12,437 bases of DNA, taken from positions 1 to 12,437 of the forward strand of contig CAZTVF010000139.1 in assembly GCA_964616985.1 (NCBI GenBank). The letters run 5' to 3'. Under the pieces are notes generated by a model. The model was not told the origin of the DNA and did not search any database. It saw only the letters and a program-made list of their open reading frames with translations. Both the position numbers and the translations under genes were made by a program. Positions 1 to 6,308 of the stretch are shown one piece after another; position 1 is the first letter of the stretch; each line of letters starts with the position of its first letter. This DNA comes from CAZTVF01 sp964616985 (lineage in GTDB: Bacteria > Planctomycetota > Phycisphaerae > SM23-33).

Positions 1-2
1 TC

Positions 3-1430
3 GAGAAGCCCGGGCCCTTCCTGGCCATGTACGACAAGGTCCTGGGTACCGTCAAGGGGTGGATGCTGATCGCCCCGGCCTACCATATCCGCAACGTGGC
101 GTCCAACCTGTGGCAGTCGGCCTCGGGCGACGGGGCGTCGATGTCGGGGATCACCGCCGGCTGGGGCGTGATGCGTTCGCAGCTCCGCAAGGACGCCGCC
201 GGCCTGGCCAAGGTCATCAAGGGCACCACCAACCCCGCCACCGGGAAAGCGTTCACCGCCGGCGAGCTGGGCGAGCGGCTGGCCGAGGACCTGCTGACGA
301 CGCACACGTTCTACGGGACCGAGATCGAGCCGGCCCTGGCGGCCGTGGTGGGCATGGGCGACAAGAAGCCGTGGTATTCCTACCTCAACCCCGCCAAGGT
401 CCTCCAGGCGGCGCCCCAGTGGAACCGGGCCGTCGGCTCGACGATCGAAGACGCCATGAAGATCGGGCACGTCATCACCCGCATGCGGGCGGGCGACACG
501 CTGGAGCAGGCCGTCGCGTCGGCCCGCAAGTACCTGTTTGATTACGGCGACCTGACGGGCTTTGAGCGCAACACGATGCGCCGGCTGTTCCCGTTCTACT
601 CCTGGGCGAGGCACAACGTGCAGCTGCAGCTTTCGGTGCTGATGGAGCGGCCGGAGTTCACCGCGATGATGCCCAAGATCAAGGGCAACATCGAGGGCTC
701 GCTCGAAGACGGCCAGGTGGTGCCCGACGCCCTGCGGCCCGACTACATCCGCAAGGAGGCGGGCGTGCAGACGGGCGGCGGCTTGCGGCCGTCGTACATG
801 AACCTGGCGACGCTGGCGCCGCTGGGCGATCTGAAGTACCTCACGCCCGGCGGGCTGCTGCGCGGCATGATGGACGGGGCGTCGCCGGCGATCAAGATCC
901 CGCTGGAGCTGGCGTTCAACAAGAACACTTTCCTGGACCGCCCCATCCGCAGCTATCCCGGCCAGACCGAGGAGTTCGCCGGCGTGGATGTGCCGCCCGA
1001 GGTCGCCCACGTGGCGCAGATCGTTCGGCCGCTGTCGGAGGTCAACCGCATCGCCTACGGCGTGAATCGCGGCGAATCGCCGGCGACGATCGCCGGACGG
1101 CTGGCAGGCATCCGCACCTTCGAAGGGAACATCCCCCGGGAGATCGCCGGCTACGAGCGGCGGCAGGCCCAGACGCGGGGCTTCATGCGTGCCAAGGCGA
1201 AGATCGCGCTGGCCAACGGGGACTATGCCGGTGCGGACCGGATCGCGGCGATCTTCGAACAGAACGCGATGCCGGCCGAGGCGGTGAAAACGCGCATCCT
1301 CATTGCGGAAGCCCGGAATGACTTTGGAACCGCCCAGCAGCTGGCTTTACAGTTGGCGGCGATGCAGAAGACCAAACGACAGACTGAGGTGTCGCCTACC
1401 CAGATACGCGAGCTGGCCAAGGCGCAATGA
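3..1430 (+). CDS. Large phage-type protein, C-terminal part (5' end outside window)
   Basis: The frame is open to the left edge, so the Met at 27 is probably internal; about 475 residues are visible. The protein is soluble and helix-rich. Around nt 520-630 it has a stretch reading LFDYGDLTGFERN followed by MRRLFPFYSWARHN. As I remember it, this pattern recurs in very large phage and prophage proteins of the polyvalent or internal-virion type, where it lies toward the C-terminus. The tail (about nt 1150-1430) is Ala-rich, with helix-repeat character. Function is unknown; such proteins may be injected into or packaged in the virion. The next gene begins 12 nt downstream with its own ribosome binding site, suggesting one operon with the small genes that follow. 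Assignment as a phage protein is fairly sure from motif and context; the exact role is not. Confidence 0.7.
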   Translation, partial: EKPGPFLAMYDKVLGTVKGWMLIAPAYHIRNVASNLWQSASGDGASMSGITAGWGVMRSQLRKDAAGLAKVIKGTTNPATGKAFTAGELGERLAEDLLTTHTFYGTEIEPALAAVVGMGDKKPWYSYLNPAKVLQAAPQWNRAVGSTIEDAMKIGHVITRMRAGDTLEQAVASARKYLFDYGDLTGFERNTMRRLFPFYSWARHNVQLQLSVLMERPEFTAMMPKIKGNIEGSLEDGQVVPDALRPDYIRKEAGVQTGGGLRPSYMNLATLAPLGDLKYLTPGGLLRGMMDGASPAIKIPLELAFNKNTFLDRPIRSYPGQTEEFAGVDVPPEVAHVAQIVRPLSEVNRIAYGVNRGESPATIAGRLAGIRTFEGNIPREIAGYERRQAQTRGFMRAKAKIALANGDYAGADRIAAIFEQNAMPAEAVKTRILIAEARNDFGTAQQLALQLAAMQKTKRQTEVSPTQIRELAKAQ

Positions 1431-1442
1431 CAAAGGATCATC

Positions 1443-1787
1443 ATGCTTTCTAACGTGGCGTGTGGGCTGGGATTGGCGTATTCGTTGCTGGGCCTGATCG
1501 TCTCCGATGCCTCCGCGGGCGATCCGACGTTCGGCGTGCCGATGCAGTACGGGGCGCTGGGCATCCTGGCCTTCATGGTGTACGTCTGGTCGAAGGAGCG
1601 GCGGGAGATGGTCAAGTCGCTCAAGGAGGAGGCCAAGAAGAACGAGGACCTGCACGAGCGGACGCTCGATTCGTGCGGGAAGATGGCCACGGCCGCCCAG
1701 CAGCTGGTGGCCTCGGTGGACAGCATGGTCAAGGTGGCCAAGGACTGCAAGGACACGCAACAAACCCAACGGGAAAGGAACATGTGA
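1443..1787 (+). CDS. Small membrane protein with long charged helix, phage-associated
   Basis: This 114-residue protein starts at ATG 1443, five nucleotides after AAAGGA (1432-1437). It has an N-terminal hydrophobic segment (residues about 5-21), a Gly/Pro-containing turn, and a second hydrophobic segment (about 36-50, GALGILAFMVYVW). A strongly basic and acidic helix then runs to the end (KERREMVKSLKEEAKK and onward). The positive charges just after the second segment suggest that the C-terminal helix is cytoplasmic. Its place in a cluster of small phage membrane genes suggests a holin, antiholin or other lysis-accessory role, but no family is recognised with certainty. Its TGA stop (1785-1787) shares its last base with the ATG of the next gene, implying coupled translation. 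Confidence 0.65.
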   Translation: MLSNVACGLGLAYSLLGLIVSDASAGDPTFGVPMQYGALGILAFMVYVWSKERREMVKSLKEEAKKNEDLHERTLDSCGKMATAAQQLVASVDSMVKVAKDCKDTQQTQRERNM

Positions 1788-2026
1788 TGAAGATCCTGAT
1801 GATGATCCTGATGATCGTGCTGCTGGCGGCCGTGGCAGCCGGCTGCTCGGGTGTCGTGCTGAACGCCGAGTACTCGCAACTGCTGGACAAGACCGTCGCG
1901 ACCTATGACGACATCGCGGCCCGCGCGGAGGCGAATAGCCTGTCGCCGTCCGAAATGCAGCGGGCGTTGTCGGCGTCGGCGCAGACGTGGCACCGGTTCC
2001 GCAATGCAAGGGATGGTGTGAAATGA
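1787..2026 (+). CDS. Small lipoprotein, phage-associated
   Basis: The 79-residue product starts at ATG 1787, inside the TGATG junction with the previous gene; GGGAAAGGAA just upstream (1771-1780) supplies a ribosome binding site. The N-terminus is a lipoprotein signal peptide: a short basic start, hydrophobic MMILMIVLLAAV, then AAGC with the modified Cys at residue 20. The mature part is about 60 residues, mostly predicted helix, ending in a basic tail (HRFRNARDGVK). A small lipoprotein next to a phage membrane protein recalls outer-membrane spanins, but the partner lacks the single-helix, periplasmic-domain layout expected of an inner-membrane spanin. Function is therefore left open. The TGA stop overlaps the next start by four bases (ATGA). 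Confidence 0.7.
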   Translation: MKILMMILMIVLLAAVAAGCSGVVLNAEYSQLLDKTVATYDDIAARAEANSLSPSEMQRALSASAQTWHRFRNARDGVK

Positions 2027-2346
2027 CGCCCGCCGAACTCACCGCCAAGCTCCCCGACGCCCTCAAGCCCTGGGCGGCCACCTACGGCCCGGCCTTCATC
2101 GCCATGACCGGCGAGGAAGTGAAGGCGTGGATCGAGATGCTCATCCGCGGCGACGTGATGCCCGCGTACAAGGCCGTTCTCGCCAAACTGCCCAACGCCG
2201 ATGCACTGGCGGGCCTAGACACGCTGAACGCTGAATGGGACGCCGCCAACAGCAAGAACGCCGACCGGATGGAGTTGCAGCGGTCGGCGGCCGTGGCGGC
2301 GCTCAAGGTCATGCTGACCATCGCCCTTGCCCTGGTGGGGCTTTAA
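2023..2346 (+). CDS. Small protein with C-terminal membrane anchor, phage-associated
   Basis: The start at ATG 2023 is set by the ATGA overlap with the lipoprotein gene; AAGGGATGG (2008-2016) lies just upstream. The product has 107 residues. Most of it is soluble helix with conserved-looking turns (KPWAATYGPAFIAMTGEE, then KAWIEMLIRGD), and the last 20 residues are hydrophobic (ALKVMLTIALALVGL), giving a tail-anchored topology. I do not recognise a named family. Its position between a lipoprotein and a holin-like gene suggests a membrane-associated phage accessory function. Confidence 0.65.
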   Translation: MTPAELTAKLPDALKPWAATYGPAFIAMTGEEVKAWIEMLIRGDVMPAYKAVLAKLPNADALAGLDTLNAEWDAANSKNADRMELQRSAAVAALKVMLTIALALVGL

Positions 2347-2386
2347 CGCCTTTGCAGCGTGGAAGCTGCTAGTCAGGATGTGGCTC

Positions 2387-2602
2387 GTGGACAAGAAGCA
2401 AGTGATCGCGTGGCTGGTGCCCATCGTCGCCCGTGGCATCGCGTGGATTCTGTCGGCCAAGCTGGGCATGACCGCGGCCGAATCGACCGACGCCGCAACG
2501 CAGGCCGGGGCCGCCATCGGCAGCCTGGCCCTGATCGCACTGTCAGTCTACTCGAGCGTCAAGGGCCGCAAAGCCCTGCTGATGCAGGAACCGCCGAAGT
2601 AA
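2387..2602 (+). CDS. Holin-like small membrane protein
   Basis: The chosen start is GTG 2387, eight bases after CAGGA; ATG 2378 (three residues longer) and TTG 2327 are alternatives. The 71-residue product has two hydrophobic helices (about residues 6-23 and 42-57) separated by a small polar, Ala-rich turn. It ends in a basic tail (SVKGRKALL). This resembles the short two-helix putative holins of the Pam3-gp28 type as I remember them, in which an N-terminal Lys/Gln segment leads directly into the first helix. It would form lesions in the inner membrane that release an endolysin, but no endolysin is visible here. Its 3' end overlaps the 3' end of the opposing integrase gene by 44 nt. Confidence 0.6.
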   Translation: MDKKQVIAWLVPIVARGIAWILSAKLGMTAAESTDAATQAGAAIGSLALIALSVYSSVKGRKALLMQEPPK

Positions 2603-3647
2603 TCGCCGCGGCGGTCTGCGTAGATGGAATGTCCAGCGACGCACCCACCGTTTCAATCAGCGGATCGTACTGTCGCCTCATTCTCGCATATCGCCGCGTC
2701 TGCCTAACGTCCGTGTGCCCCATCCACTCCGCGACTTTTGTCTCGATCACGTTGTTGTTCAATGCCTCGGTGGCGAACTGGTGACGGAACAAATGCAGTC
2801 CCCGCCCGACGGATCCCTTGGCCACTTGCTGAAACTCCGGGCACGCGGCGCGGAGCGGATCCAGTCGGGCCAGCAGCGAGTCGTAGGAGCTGCGGCGATC
2901 CACGAGCCGGCCACCGCCGCCCCGCCACTTCTGACGGGCCGGGAACACGTACTGCATCCCCCGGCTGACCTTGTGCTGCGATCTGAAAGCAGCCAACACC
3001 GGCCGGCAGAGCGGCACGACCCGCGGCATCTTGCCCTTGGCCCGTACAACCCGCAGCGTCCCGCCGTCCATGTCCACGTCCACCCACCGCAAGTTGCATA
3101 TCTCCGATGCCCGCAGGCCGGTCCCTATGGCGATCAGCACCAGCTCCAGGACACCGAACTGGCGGGCGAGCTCCAGCACCCGATGCATTCTCTCGGGCTC
3201 AATCACCGGTGGCGGCGACTGCTCTGGCGTGGAGCACTCGACGTCAACGCATGGGTTGTGGTCGATGAGCTTTCGCCGCTTGAGGTAGCGGCAGAACCGC
3301 GAGATGCAGCTGCGGATGTTCAGGATGGTCTTGTCGGAGTAGTGGTGTAGGCTCTTGAGCTCGGACAGGTACGACTCGACCAGGCCCGCGGTGATCTCGG
3401 CCGGCTGGCTGATGCCAGTTCGATCCAGAAAAGATTTTACGTTTCTGGTGTTGGCGAGCACCTGTTTTGGCTTCGCCGTCAGGACATTGGAATCGGCGAA
3501 CGAAACGAGCAATTCGCGTAAACTCACCTGTCCAGTCGAAATCTGTTCAGGAAAAATGGCAGACAAAGCAGATTTTTTTTCGTTGGCGACGTGCAGATAC
3601 AACCCTCCATTGCACCCGCACTTAACATCGGCATTTTGGCCTTTCAA
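2559..3647 (-). CDS. int: Tyrosine recombinase / phage-type integrase
   Basis: The protein (362 residues from TTG 3647) catalyses site-specific integration and excision. Residues about 40-135 form the SAM-like core-binding domain; about 150-325 form the catalytic domain. Visible catalytic residues are Arg179 (GTGLRASEICNLRW), Lys204 or Lys206 (RAKGKMPR), His285 and Arg288 (HLFRH), His311 (WMGHTDV) and the nucleophile Tyr320 (RRYARM), so it looks intact. The first 20 residues include an unusual CGC pair (KCGCNGG). The start is uncertain: TTG 3647 has no ribosome binding site because the tRNA lies directly upstream. An internal TTG (3602), or a CTG six bases after GGAGGG, are alternatives. The 5' third looks more AT-rich than the rest. 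Its place beside the tRNA marks the element boundary, and tRNA readthrough could express it. Confidence 0.93.
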   Translation of the reverse strand: MKGQNADVKCGCNGGLYLHVANEKKSALSAIFPEQISTGQVSLRELLVSFADSNVLTAKPKQVLANTRNVKSFLDRTGISQPAEITAGLVESYLSELKSLHHYSDKTILNIRSCISRFCRYLKRRKLIDHNPCVDVECSTPEQSPPPVIEPERMHRVLELARQFGVLELVLIAIGTGLRASEICNLRWVDVDMDGGTLRVVRAKGKMPRVVPLCRPVLAAFRSQHKVSRGMQYVFPARQKWRGGGGRLVDRRSSYDSLLARLDPLRAACPEFQQVAKGSVGRGLHLFRHQFATEALNNNVIETKVAEWMGHTDVRQTRRYARMRRQYDPLIETVGASLDIPSTQTAAAITSAVPASAGLCGP

Positions 3648-3652
3648 CTGAA

Positions 3653-3738
3653 TGGCCCGGGCGGGAGTTGAACCCGCACGTCCCTTTCGGAACTCGGGAT
3701 TTTAAATCCCGTGCGTCTGCCAGTTCCGCCACCGGGCC
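3653..3738 (-). tRNA. tRNA-Leu (anticodon UAA)
   Basis: Reading the - strand, a 7-bp acceptor stem GGCCCGG/CCGGGCC is followed by a D-arm (GCG...CGC). The anticodon stem CGGGA/TCCCG encloses the loop TTTAAAA, so the anticodon is TAA. A long class II variable arm (GTTCC, GAAA loop, GGGAC) and a T-arm (GCGGG TTCAACT CCCGC) complete it. The discriminator is A, as expected for leucine. The total is 86 nt. The 3' CCA is not encoded: the bases after the discriminator are TTC. The gene is intact, consistent with an element that restored the 3' half on insertion. Confidence 0.97.
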
Positions 3739-3747
3739 TCGACGCCT

Positions 3748-3776
3748 ACTCTAACCTGCCCTCCTCGAGGGGTCAA
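3748..3776 (-). promoter_or_regulatory. Promoter of tRNA-Leu
   Basis: On the - strand TTGACC (3776-3771) and TAGAGT (3753-3748) are separated by exactly 17 bases. Transcription would start near 3741, just before the mature tRNA 5' end at 3738. There is no visible terminator between the tRNA and the integrase frame, so the same promoter could feed the integrase. Confidence 0.7.
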
Positions 3777-3928
3777 ACACTCGCTTTTCACACTCTCACC
3801 CAACGATCCGGCAAGATAGTCTCCCCTTCCCAGGCCGCACGTGATATACTCCGTCCCGAACGTCGCCCGCTGCAGGGGCGTATTAGGAAGCGGTCTTGAT
3901 TTTTTTGGCGGTCGGCCGCGATTTGCAG

Positions 3929-3956
3929 TTGACTCCTGCATTTTGGCAGTCATAAT
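3929..3956 (+). promoter_or_regulatory. Promoter of rplM-rpsI
   Basis: TTGACT (3929-3934) and CATAAT (3951-3956) are spaced by 16 bases. The predicted start is near 3963, giving a leader of about 40 nt before the rplM start codon. The rest of the tRNA-rplM gap (3739-3928) contains the tRNA promoter, a TGATATACT match to an extended -10 (3842-3850) without a -35 partner, and a short GC hairpin (3864-3880). I see no gene in it. Confidence 0.65.
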
Positions 3957-4003
3957 ACTGTGCTCTTTACACTTACGGTCCCGCTGTAGACAGGGTAAAC
4001 GCA

Positions 4004-4438
4004 ATGACGACGAAATGTTACATGGCTAAGAAGGGCGAAGTCGCCGCCAAGTGGTACTTGGTGGACGCCGCGGATATGGTGCTCGGGCGGATCTCCACCC
4101 GCATCGCGACCATCCTGATGGGCAAGCATCGTCCCATCTACACTCCGCACGTGGACACAGGCGAATTCGTAGTGGTCATCAACGCCGAGAAGGTCAAGCT
4201 GACGGGCACCAAGTGGTCCCAGAAGACCTACGAGCACTACACCAAGTATCCCGGCGGTCGCCGTATCGCGACCGTAGCCGACGTGCGCCAGGCCCACCCG
4301 GACCGTATCGTCCAGGAAGCCGTCCGCCGCATGCTGCCCAAGAATAAGCTCGGTCTGCACATGCTGACCAAGCTCAAGGTGTACAGCGGCGCCGAACATC
4401 CCCACCAGGCCCAGCAACCCGAGAAACTCGAGCTCTAG
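4004..4438 (+). CDS. rplM: 50S ribosomal protein L13
   Basis: L13 is an early-assembling protein of the large ribosomal subunit that binds 23S rRNA. The 144-residue product matches the family along its length: KWYLVDAADMVLGRISTRIA near the start, GKHRPIYTPHVDTGEFVVVINA, the LTGTKW and YPGG elements, AVRRMLPKNKLG, and the C-terminal AEHPHQAQQPEKLEL. ATG 4004 is chosen because AGGG (3992-3995) lies eight bases upstream and because an MTTK-type start is usual in related proteins; ATG 4022 (MAKKGE) is the alternative. It is followed after 15 nt by rpsI, the usual bacterial pairing, under a single promoter and a terminator at 4983-5017. Confidence 0.97.
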   Translation: MTTKCYMAKKGEVAAKWYLVDAADMVLGRISTRIATILMGKHRPIYTPHVDTGEFVVVINAEKVKLTGTKWSQKTYEHYTKYPGGRRIATVADVRQAHPDRIVQEAVRRMLPKNKLGLHMLTKLKVYSGAEHPHQAQQPEKLEL

Positions 4439-4453
4439 CAGGAATAAGTAGCG

Positions 4454-4966
4454 ATGGCAGAAGAAACAAAGAATCCCGCCGTTGAGGACAAGGCCCCTGT
4501 CGCCGCCGCCCCCGAGGCTCCCAAGGCCCCGGAGAAGGCGCCCGAAGTCTCGCGCACCGCGCCCCCGCTTCCCGAGGGTGTGAAGTACATCTGGGGCACC
4601 GGCCGCCGCAAGTCGGCCGTCGCCCGCGTGCGCATCCGCCCCGGCTCGGGCAAGATCCTCATCAACGATCGTGAGATGGAAGAATATTTCACCACGTTCA
4701 AGGACCGCAATGCCGTCACCGCCCCGCTGCAGGTGGCCAAGATGATGAAGGCGTATGACATCTTCGCCCGCGTCAACGGCGGCGGCCCCACCGGCCAGGC
4801 CGGCGCGGTCGAACTGGGTCTGGCCCGCGCGATGATCATCGCCGTGCCCGACGCCGAAGGCGCCCTTCGCGACGCAGGTCTGCTGACCCGCGACGCCCGT
4901 ATGAAGGAACGTAAGAAGTACGGCCAGAGAGGCGCCCGCCGTCGGTTCCAGTTCTCCAAGCGTTAA
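4454..4966 (+). CDS. rpsI: 30S ribosomal protein S9 with N-terminal extension
   Basis: S9 belongs to the head of the small subunit and its C-terminal tail reaches the P-site tRNA. The conserved part runs from about residue 45 (YIWGTGRRKSAVARVRI), through VNGGGPTGQAGA and LGLARAM, to the canonical end KKYGQRGARRRFQFSKR. The total length is 170 residues against about 130 for the typical protein. The extra N-terminal 40 or so are Ala/Pro/Glu/Lys-rich and probably disordered (KAPVAAAPEAPKAPEKAPE). The start at ATG 4454 has AGGA (4440-4443) ten bases upstream. Confidence 0.96.
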   Translation: MAEETKNPAVEDKAPVAAAPEAPKAPEKAPEVSRTAPPLPEGVKYIWGTGRRKSAVARVRIRPGSGKILINDREMEEYFTTFKDRNAVTAPLQVAKMMKAYDIFARVNGGGPTGQAGAVELGLARAMIIAVPDAEGALRDAGLLTRDARMKERKKYGQRGARRRFQFSKR

Positions 4967-4982
4967 GTTCAACAGCCACACC

Positions 4983-5017
4983 AAGCCCCGGCGCCTCACG
5001 TGTGCCGGGGCTTTTTT
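4983..5017 (+). terminator. Intrinsic terminator after rpsI
   Basis: A perfect 10-bp stem, AAGCCCCGGC (4983-4992) with GCCGGGGCTT (5004-5013), is followed by a run of six T (5012-5017). It ends the rplM-rpsI unit and separates it from argC. Confidence 0.93.
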
Positions 5018-5040
5018 ACGTACCGCTTTTTTCAGGGGCC

Positions 5041-5056
5041 GGCTGCCTTCGCAGCC
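5041..5056 (+). repeat. Small hairpin in the argC leader
   Basis: GGCTGC, the loop CTTC and GCAGCC form a perfect 6-bp hairpin 19 nt before the larger palindrome. I see no convincing sigma-70-like promoter between the terminator and argC, so the transcription start and the role of these hairpins are open. Confidence 0.5.
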
Positions 5057-5074
5057 GCCTCAACGCCAGTAAAG

Positions 5075-5100
5075 GGTGGCGGCCTTCCCAGGCCGCCGCC
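5075..5100 (+). repeat. REP-like palindrome, copy 1 (argC leader)
   Basis: Arms GGTGGCGGCCT and AGGCCGCCGCC flank the loop TCCC (5086-5089), with one G-T pair in the stem. It ends two bases before the argC ribosome binding site. The copy at 8210-8235 is its exact reverse complement over all 26 bases, and a third copy lies at 7707-7732 (two differences). Confidence 0.85.
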
Positions 5101-5114
5101 ACAAGGAGCAGAGC

Positions 5115-6143
5115 ATGTGCAGTTCGAAGAAAGTGCGGGTCGTTCTCATCGGCGGCAGCGGATACGCGGGCTTCGAAGTCATCCGCTGGCTGCTCCGCCA
5201 TCCCCAGGCCGAACTCATCGGCGTCTATGGCCCGGCCAACGAGCTTGGCGCGATGGAGAACTTCTACCCCCTGCTGTCCAAGCAGGTGACGCTCAGCCAG
5301 GAACTGTTCGACCCCGCCAAGGTCGCCGCCCTCAAGCCCGACCTGGCCATGCTCTGCGTGCCCCACAAGGTCGCCATGAGCTACGTGCCGCAACTTCGCA
5401 AGGCCGGCATCCGCTGCATCGACTGGTCGGCCGACTACCGCATCGCCTCCGCCGCCGTCTACGAGAAGTGGTACTGCAAGCATGAGGACGCCGCCGGCCT
5501 GGCCGAGGCTGTCTACGGCCTGCCCGAATTCTTCGCCGACAAGATCGCCACCGCGGGCCTGGTGGCCAACCCCGGCTGCTACCCCACGTGCAGCGCACTG
5601 GCGATCGCCCCGCTGCTGGAGGCCGGCCTGATCGAGCCCACCGGCATCATCGTCAACGCCATCAGCGGCGTCAGCGGCGCCGGCCGCTCGCCCAGCCTTA
5701 AGAACCACTACCCCGAGCGAAACGAAAACTTCGAGCCCTACGGCGTCGGCAATCACCGCCACATGCCCGAGATCGAGCAGACGCTGACGACCATCCTCGG
5801 CCGCGACGTCGAGTTGCTGTTCCAGCCCCACCTGTGCCCGATGGACCGCGGCATGCTGTGCACGACGTACGCCCGCCCCCGCGGCGAGGTGACGACCGAG
5901 CAGCTGAACGAGGCCCTGGCCAAGGCGTACGCGGCCAAGCCCTTCGTCCGCGTTCGGACCGACGTGCTGCCGGCGACAAAGTACGTGGCGGACACGAATT
6001 TCTGCGACATCAGCGCCCGCGCCGCCAAGGGCCGCGTCGTCATCTTCAGCGCGTTGGACAACCTCATCAAGGGCGCCAGCGGCCAGGCCATCCAGAACAT
6101 GAACATCATGTTCGGCCTCGACGAAAGCGCGGGGTTGTACTAA
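5115..6143 (+). CDS. argC: N-acetyl-gamma-glutamyl-phosphate reductase
   Basis: The enzyme reduces N-acetyl-glutamyl-5-phosphate with NADPH to the semialdehyde, the third step of arginine biosynthesis in the cytoplasm. The 342-residue product has the nucleotide-binding GGSGYAG (residues 13-19), the catalytic Cys155 in ANPGCYPT, and the general-base His region GNHRHMPEIEQ (His214/216). SGVSGAG (184-190) and the C-terminal DNLIKGASGQAIQN are also typical. Length is normal. The start at ATG 5115 is fixed by AAGGAG (5103-5108) six bases upstream. argJ follows after 165 nt containing two related palindromes. Together with argJ it supplies part of the cyclic acetyl-ornithine route; argB and argD are not in the window. 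Confidence 0.97.
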   Translation: MCSSKKVRVVLIGGSGYAGFEVIRWLLRHPQAELIGVYGPANELGAMENFYPLLSKQVTLSQELFDPAKVAALKPDLAMLCVPHKVAMSYVPQLRKAGIRCIDWSADYRIASAAVYEKWYCKHEDAAGLAEAVYGLPEFFADKIATAGLVANPGCYPTCSALAIAPLLEAGLIEPTGIIVNAISGVSGAGRSPSLKNHYPERNENFEPYGVGNHRHMPEIEQTLTTILGRDVELLFQPHLCPMDRGMLCTTYARPRGEVTTEQLNEALAKAYAAKPFVRVRTDVLPATKYVADTNFCDISARAAKGRVVIFSALDNLIKGASGQAIQNMNIMFGLDESAGLY

Positions 6144-6158
6144 TCGCCTGCGATGCAG

Positions 6159-6199
6159 GGCATGCAGGTTCTGCCGCGAAGCGGCGGATTCTGCATGCC
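6159..6199 (+). repeat. 41-nt palindromic repeat, copy A (argC-argJ gap)
   Basis: Arms GGCATGCAG (6159-6167) and CTGCATGCC (6191-6199) enclose an inner stem GCCGC/GCGGC with loop GAA. The hairpin has about 19 pairs, including two G-T pairs, and one T-T mismatch. It starts 15 nt after the argC stop codon. It matches the reverse complement of copy B (6247-6287) at 34 of 41 positions by hand count. Confidence 0.8.
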
Positions 6200-6246
6200 A
6201 CACCAGGGATGGATTGCGACACCCGCCCCAGAACCGAGGCGGGCGC

Positions 6247-6287
6247 GGCATGCAGAACCCGCCCCTGCGGGCCGGAACCTGCGTGCC
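6247..6287 (-). repeat. 41-nt palindromic repeat, copy B, inverted (argC-argJ gap)
   Basis: Arms GGCATGCAG (6247-6255) and CTGCGTGCC (6279-6287) surround an inner stem CCCGC/GCGGG (6258-6262 with 6267-6271). It is an inverted, diverged copy of the 6159-6199 element and lies 21 nt before the argJ start. The remaining spacer (6200-6246) shows nothing recognisable. Confidence 0.75.
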
Positions 6288-6308
6288 CTACTAGAAATGA
6301 GGACTGCA

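Larger units (their letters stand above)
1..3653. mobile_element. Right end of a prophage or related integrated element at tRNA-Leu
   Basis: The stretch combines a large phage-type protein, four tightly packed small membrane or lipoprotein genes, and a tyrosine recombinase beside a tRNA gene. To the right of the tRNA lie only housekeeping genes (rplM, rpsI, argC, argJ), so the boundary is the tRNA 3' end near 3653. The left end is outside the window. The phage-type genes run toward the recombinase and meet it tail to tail. The attachment core is expected inside the 3' half of the tRNA (roughly 3653-3690), because integrases of this kind normally regenerate the tRNA on insertion. I cannot see the second core copy. 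No capsid, terminase or tail gene is visible, so a satellite or other integrative element is also possible. Confidence 0.75.

Noticed and set aside
1443..2026. Two-component spanin (Rz/Rz1-like) for the membrane protein plus lipoprotein
   Set aside because: The first protein appears to have two membrane helices with positive charges placing its long helix in the cytoplasm, whereas an inner-membrane spanin needs a periplasmic domain. Not excluded, but not supported enough to name.
3569..3576. Run of eight T on the + strand inside the integrase gene, read as a terminator for the phage operon
   Set aside because: No hairpin precedes it, and it lies in coding sequence on the other strand. It could be a slippage site, but the frame is intact.
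3842..3906. Possible small RNA: extended -10 TGATATACT, a GC hairpin, then a T-run at 3900-3906
   Set aside because: There is no -35 match and no stem directly before the T-run, so neither end is convincing.
3950..6251. Long open frames on the - strand across rplM, rpsI and argC
   Set aside because: Antisense to genes with clear motifs and ribosome binding sites; composition is typical of shadow frames in GC-rich DNA.
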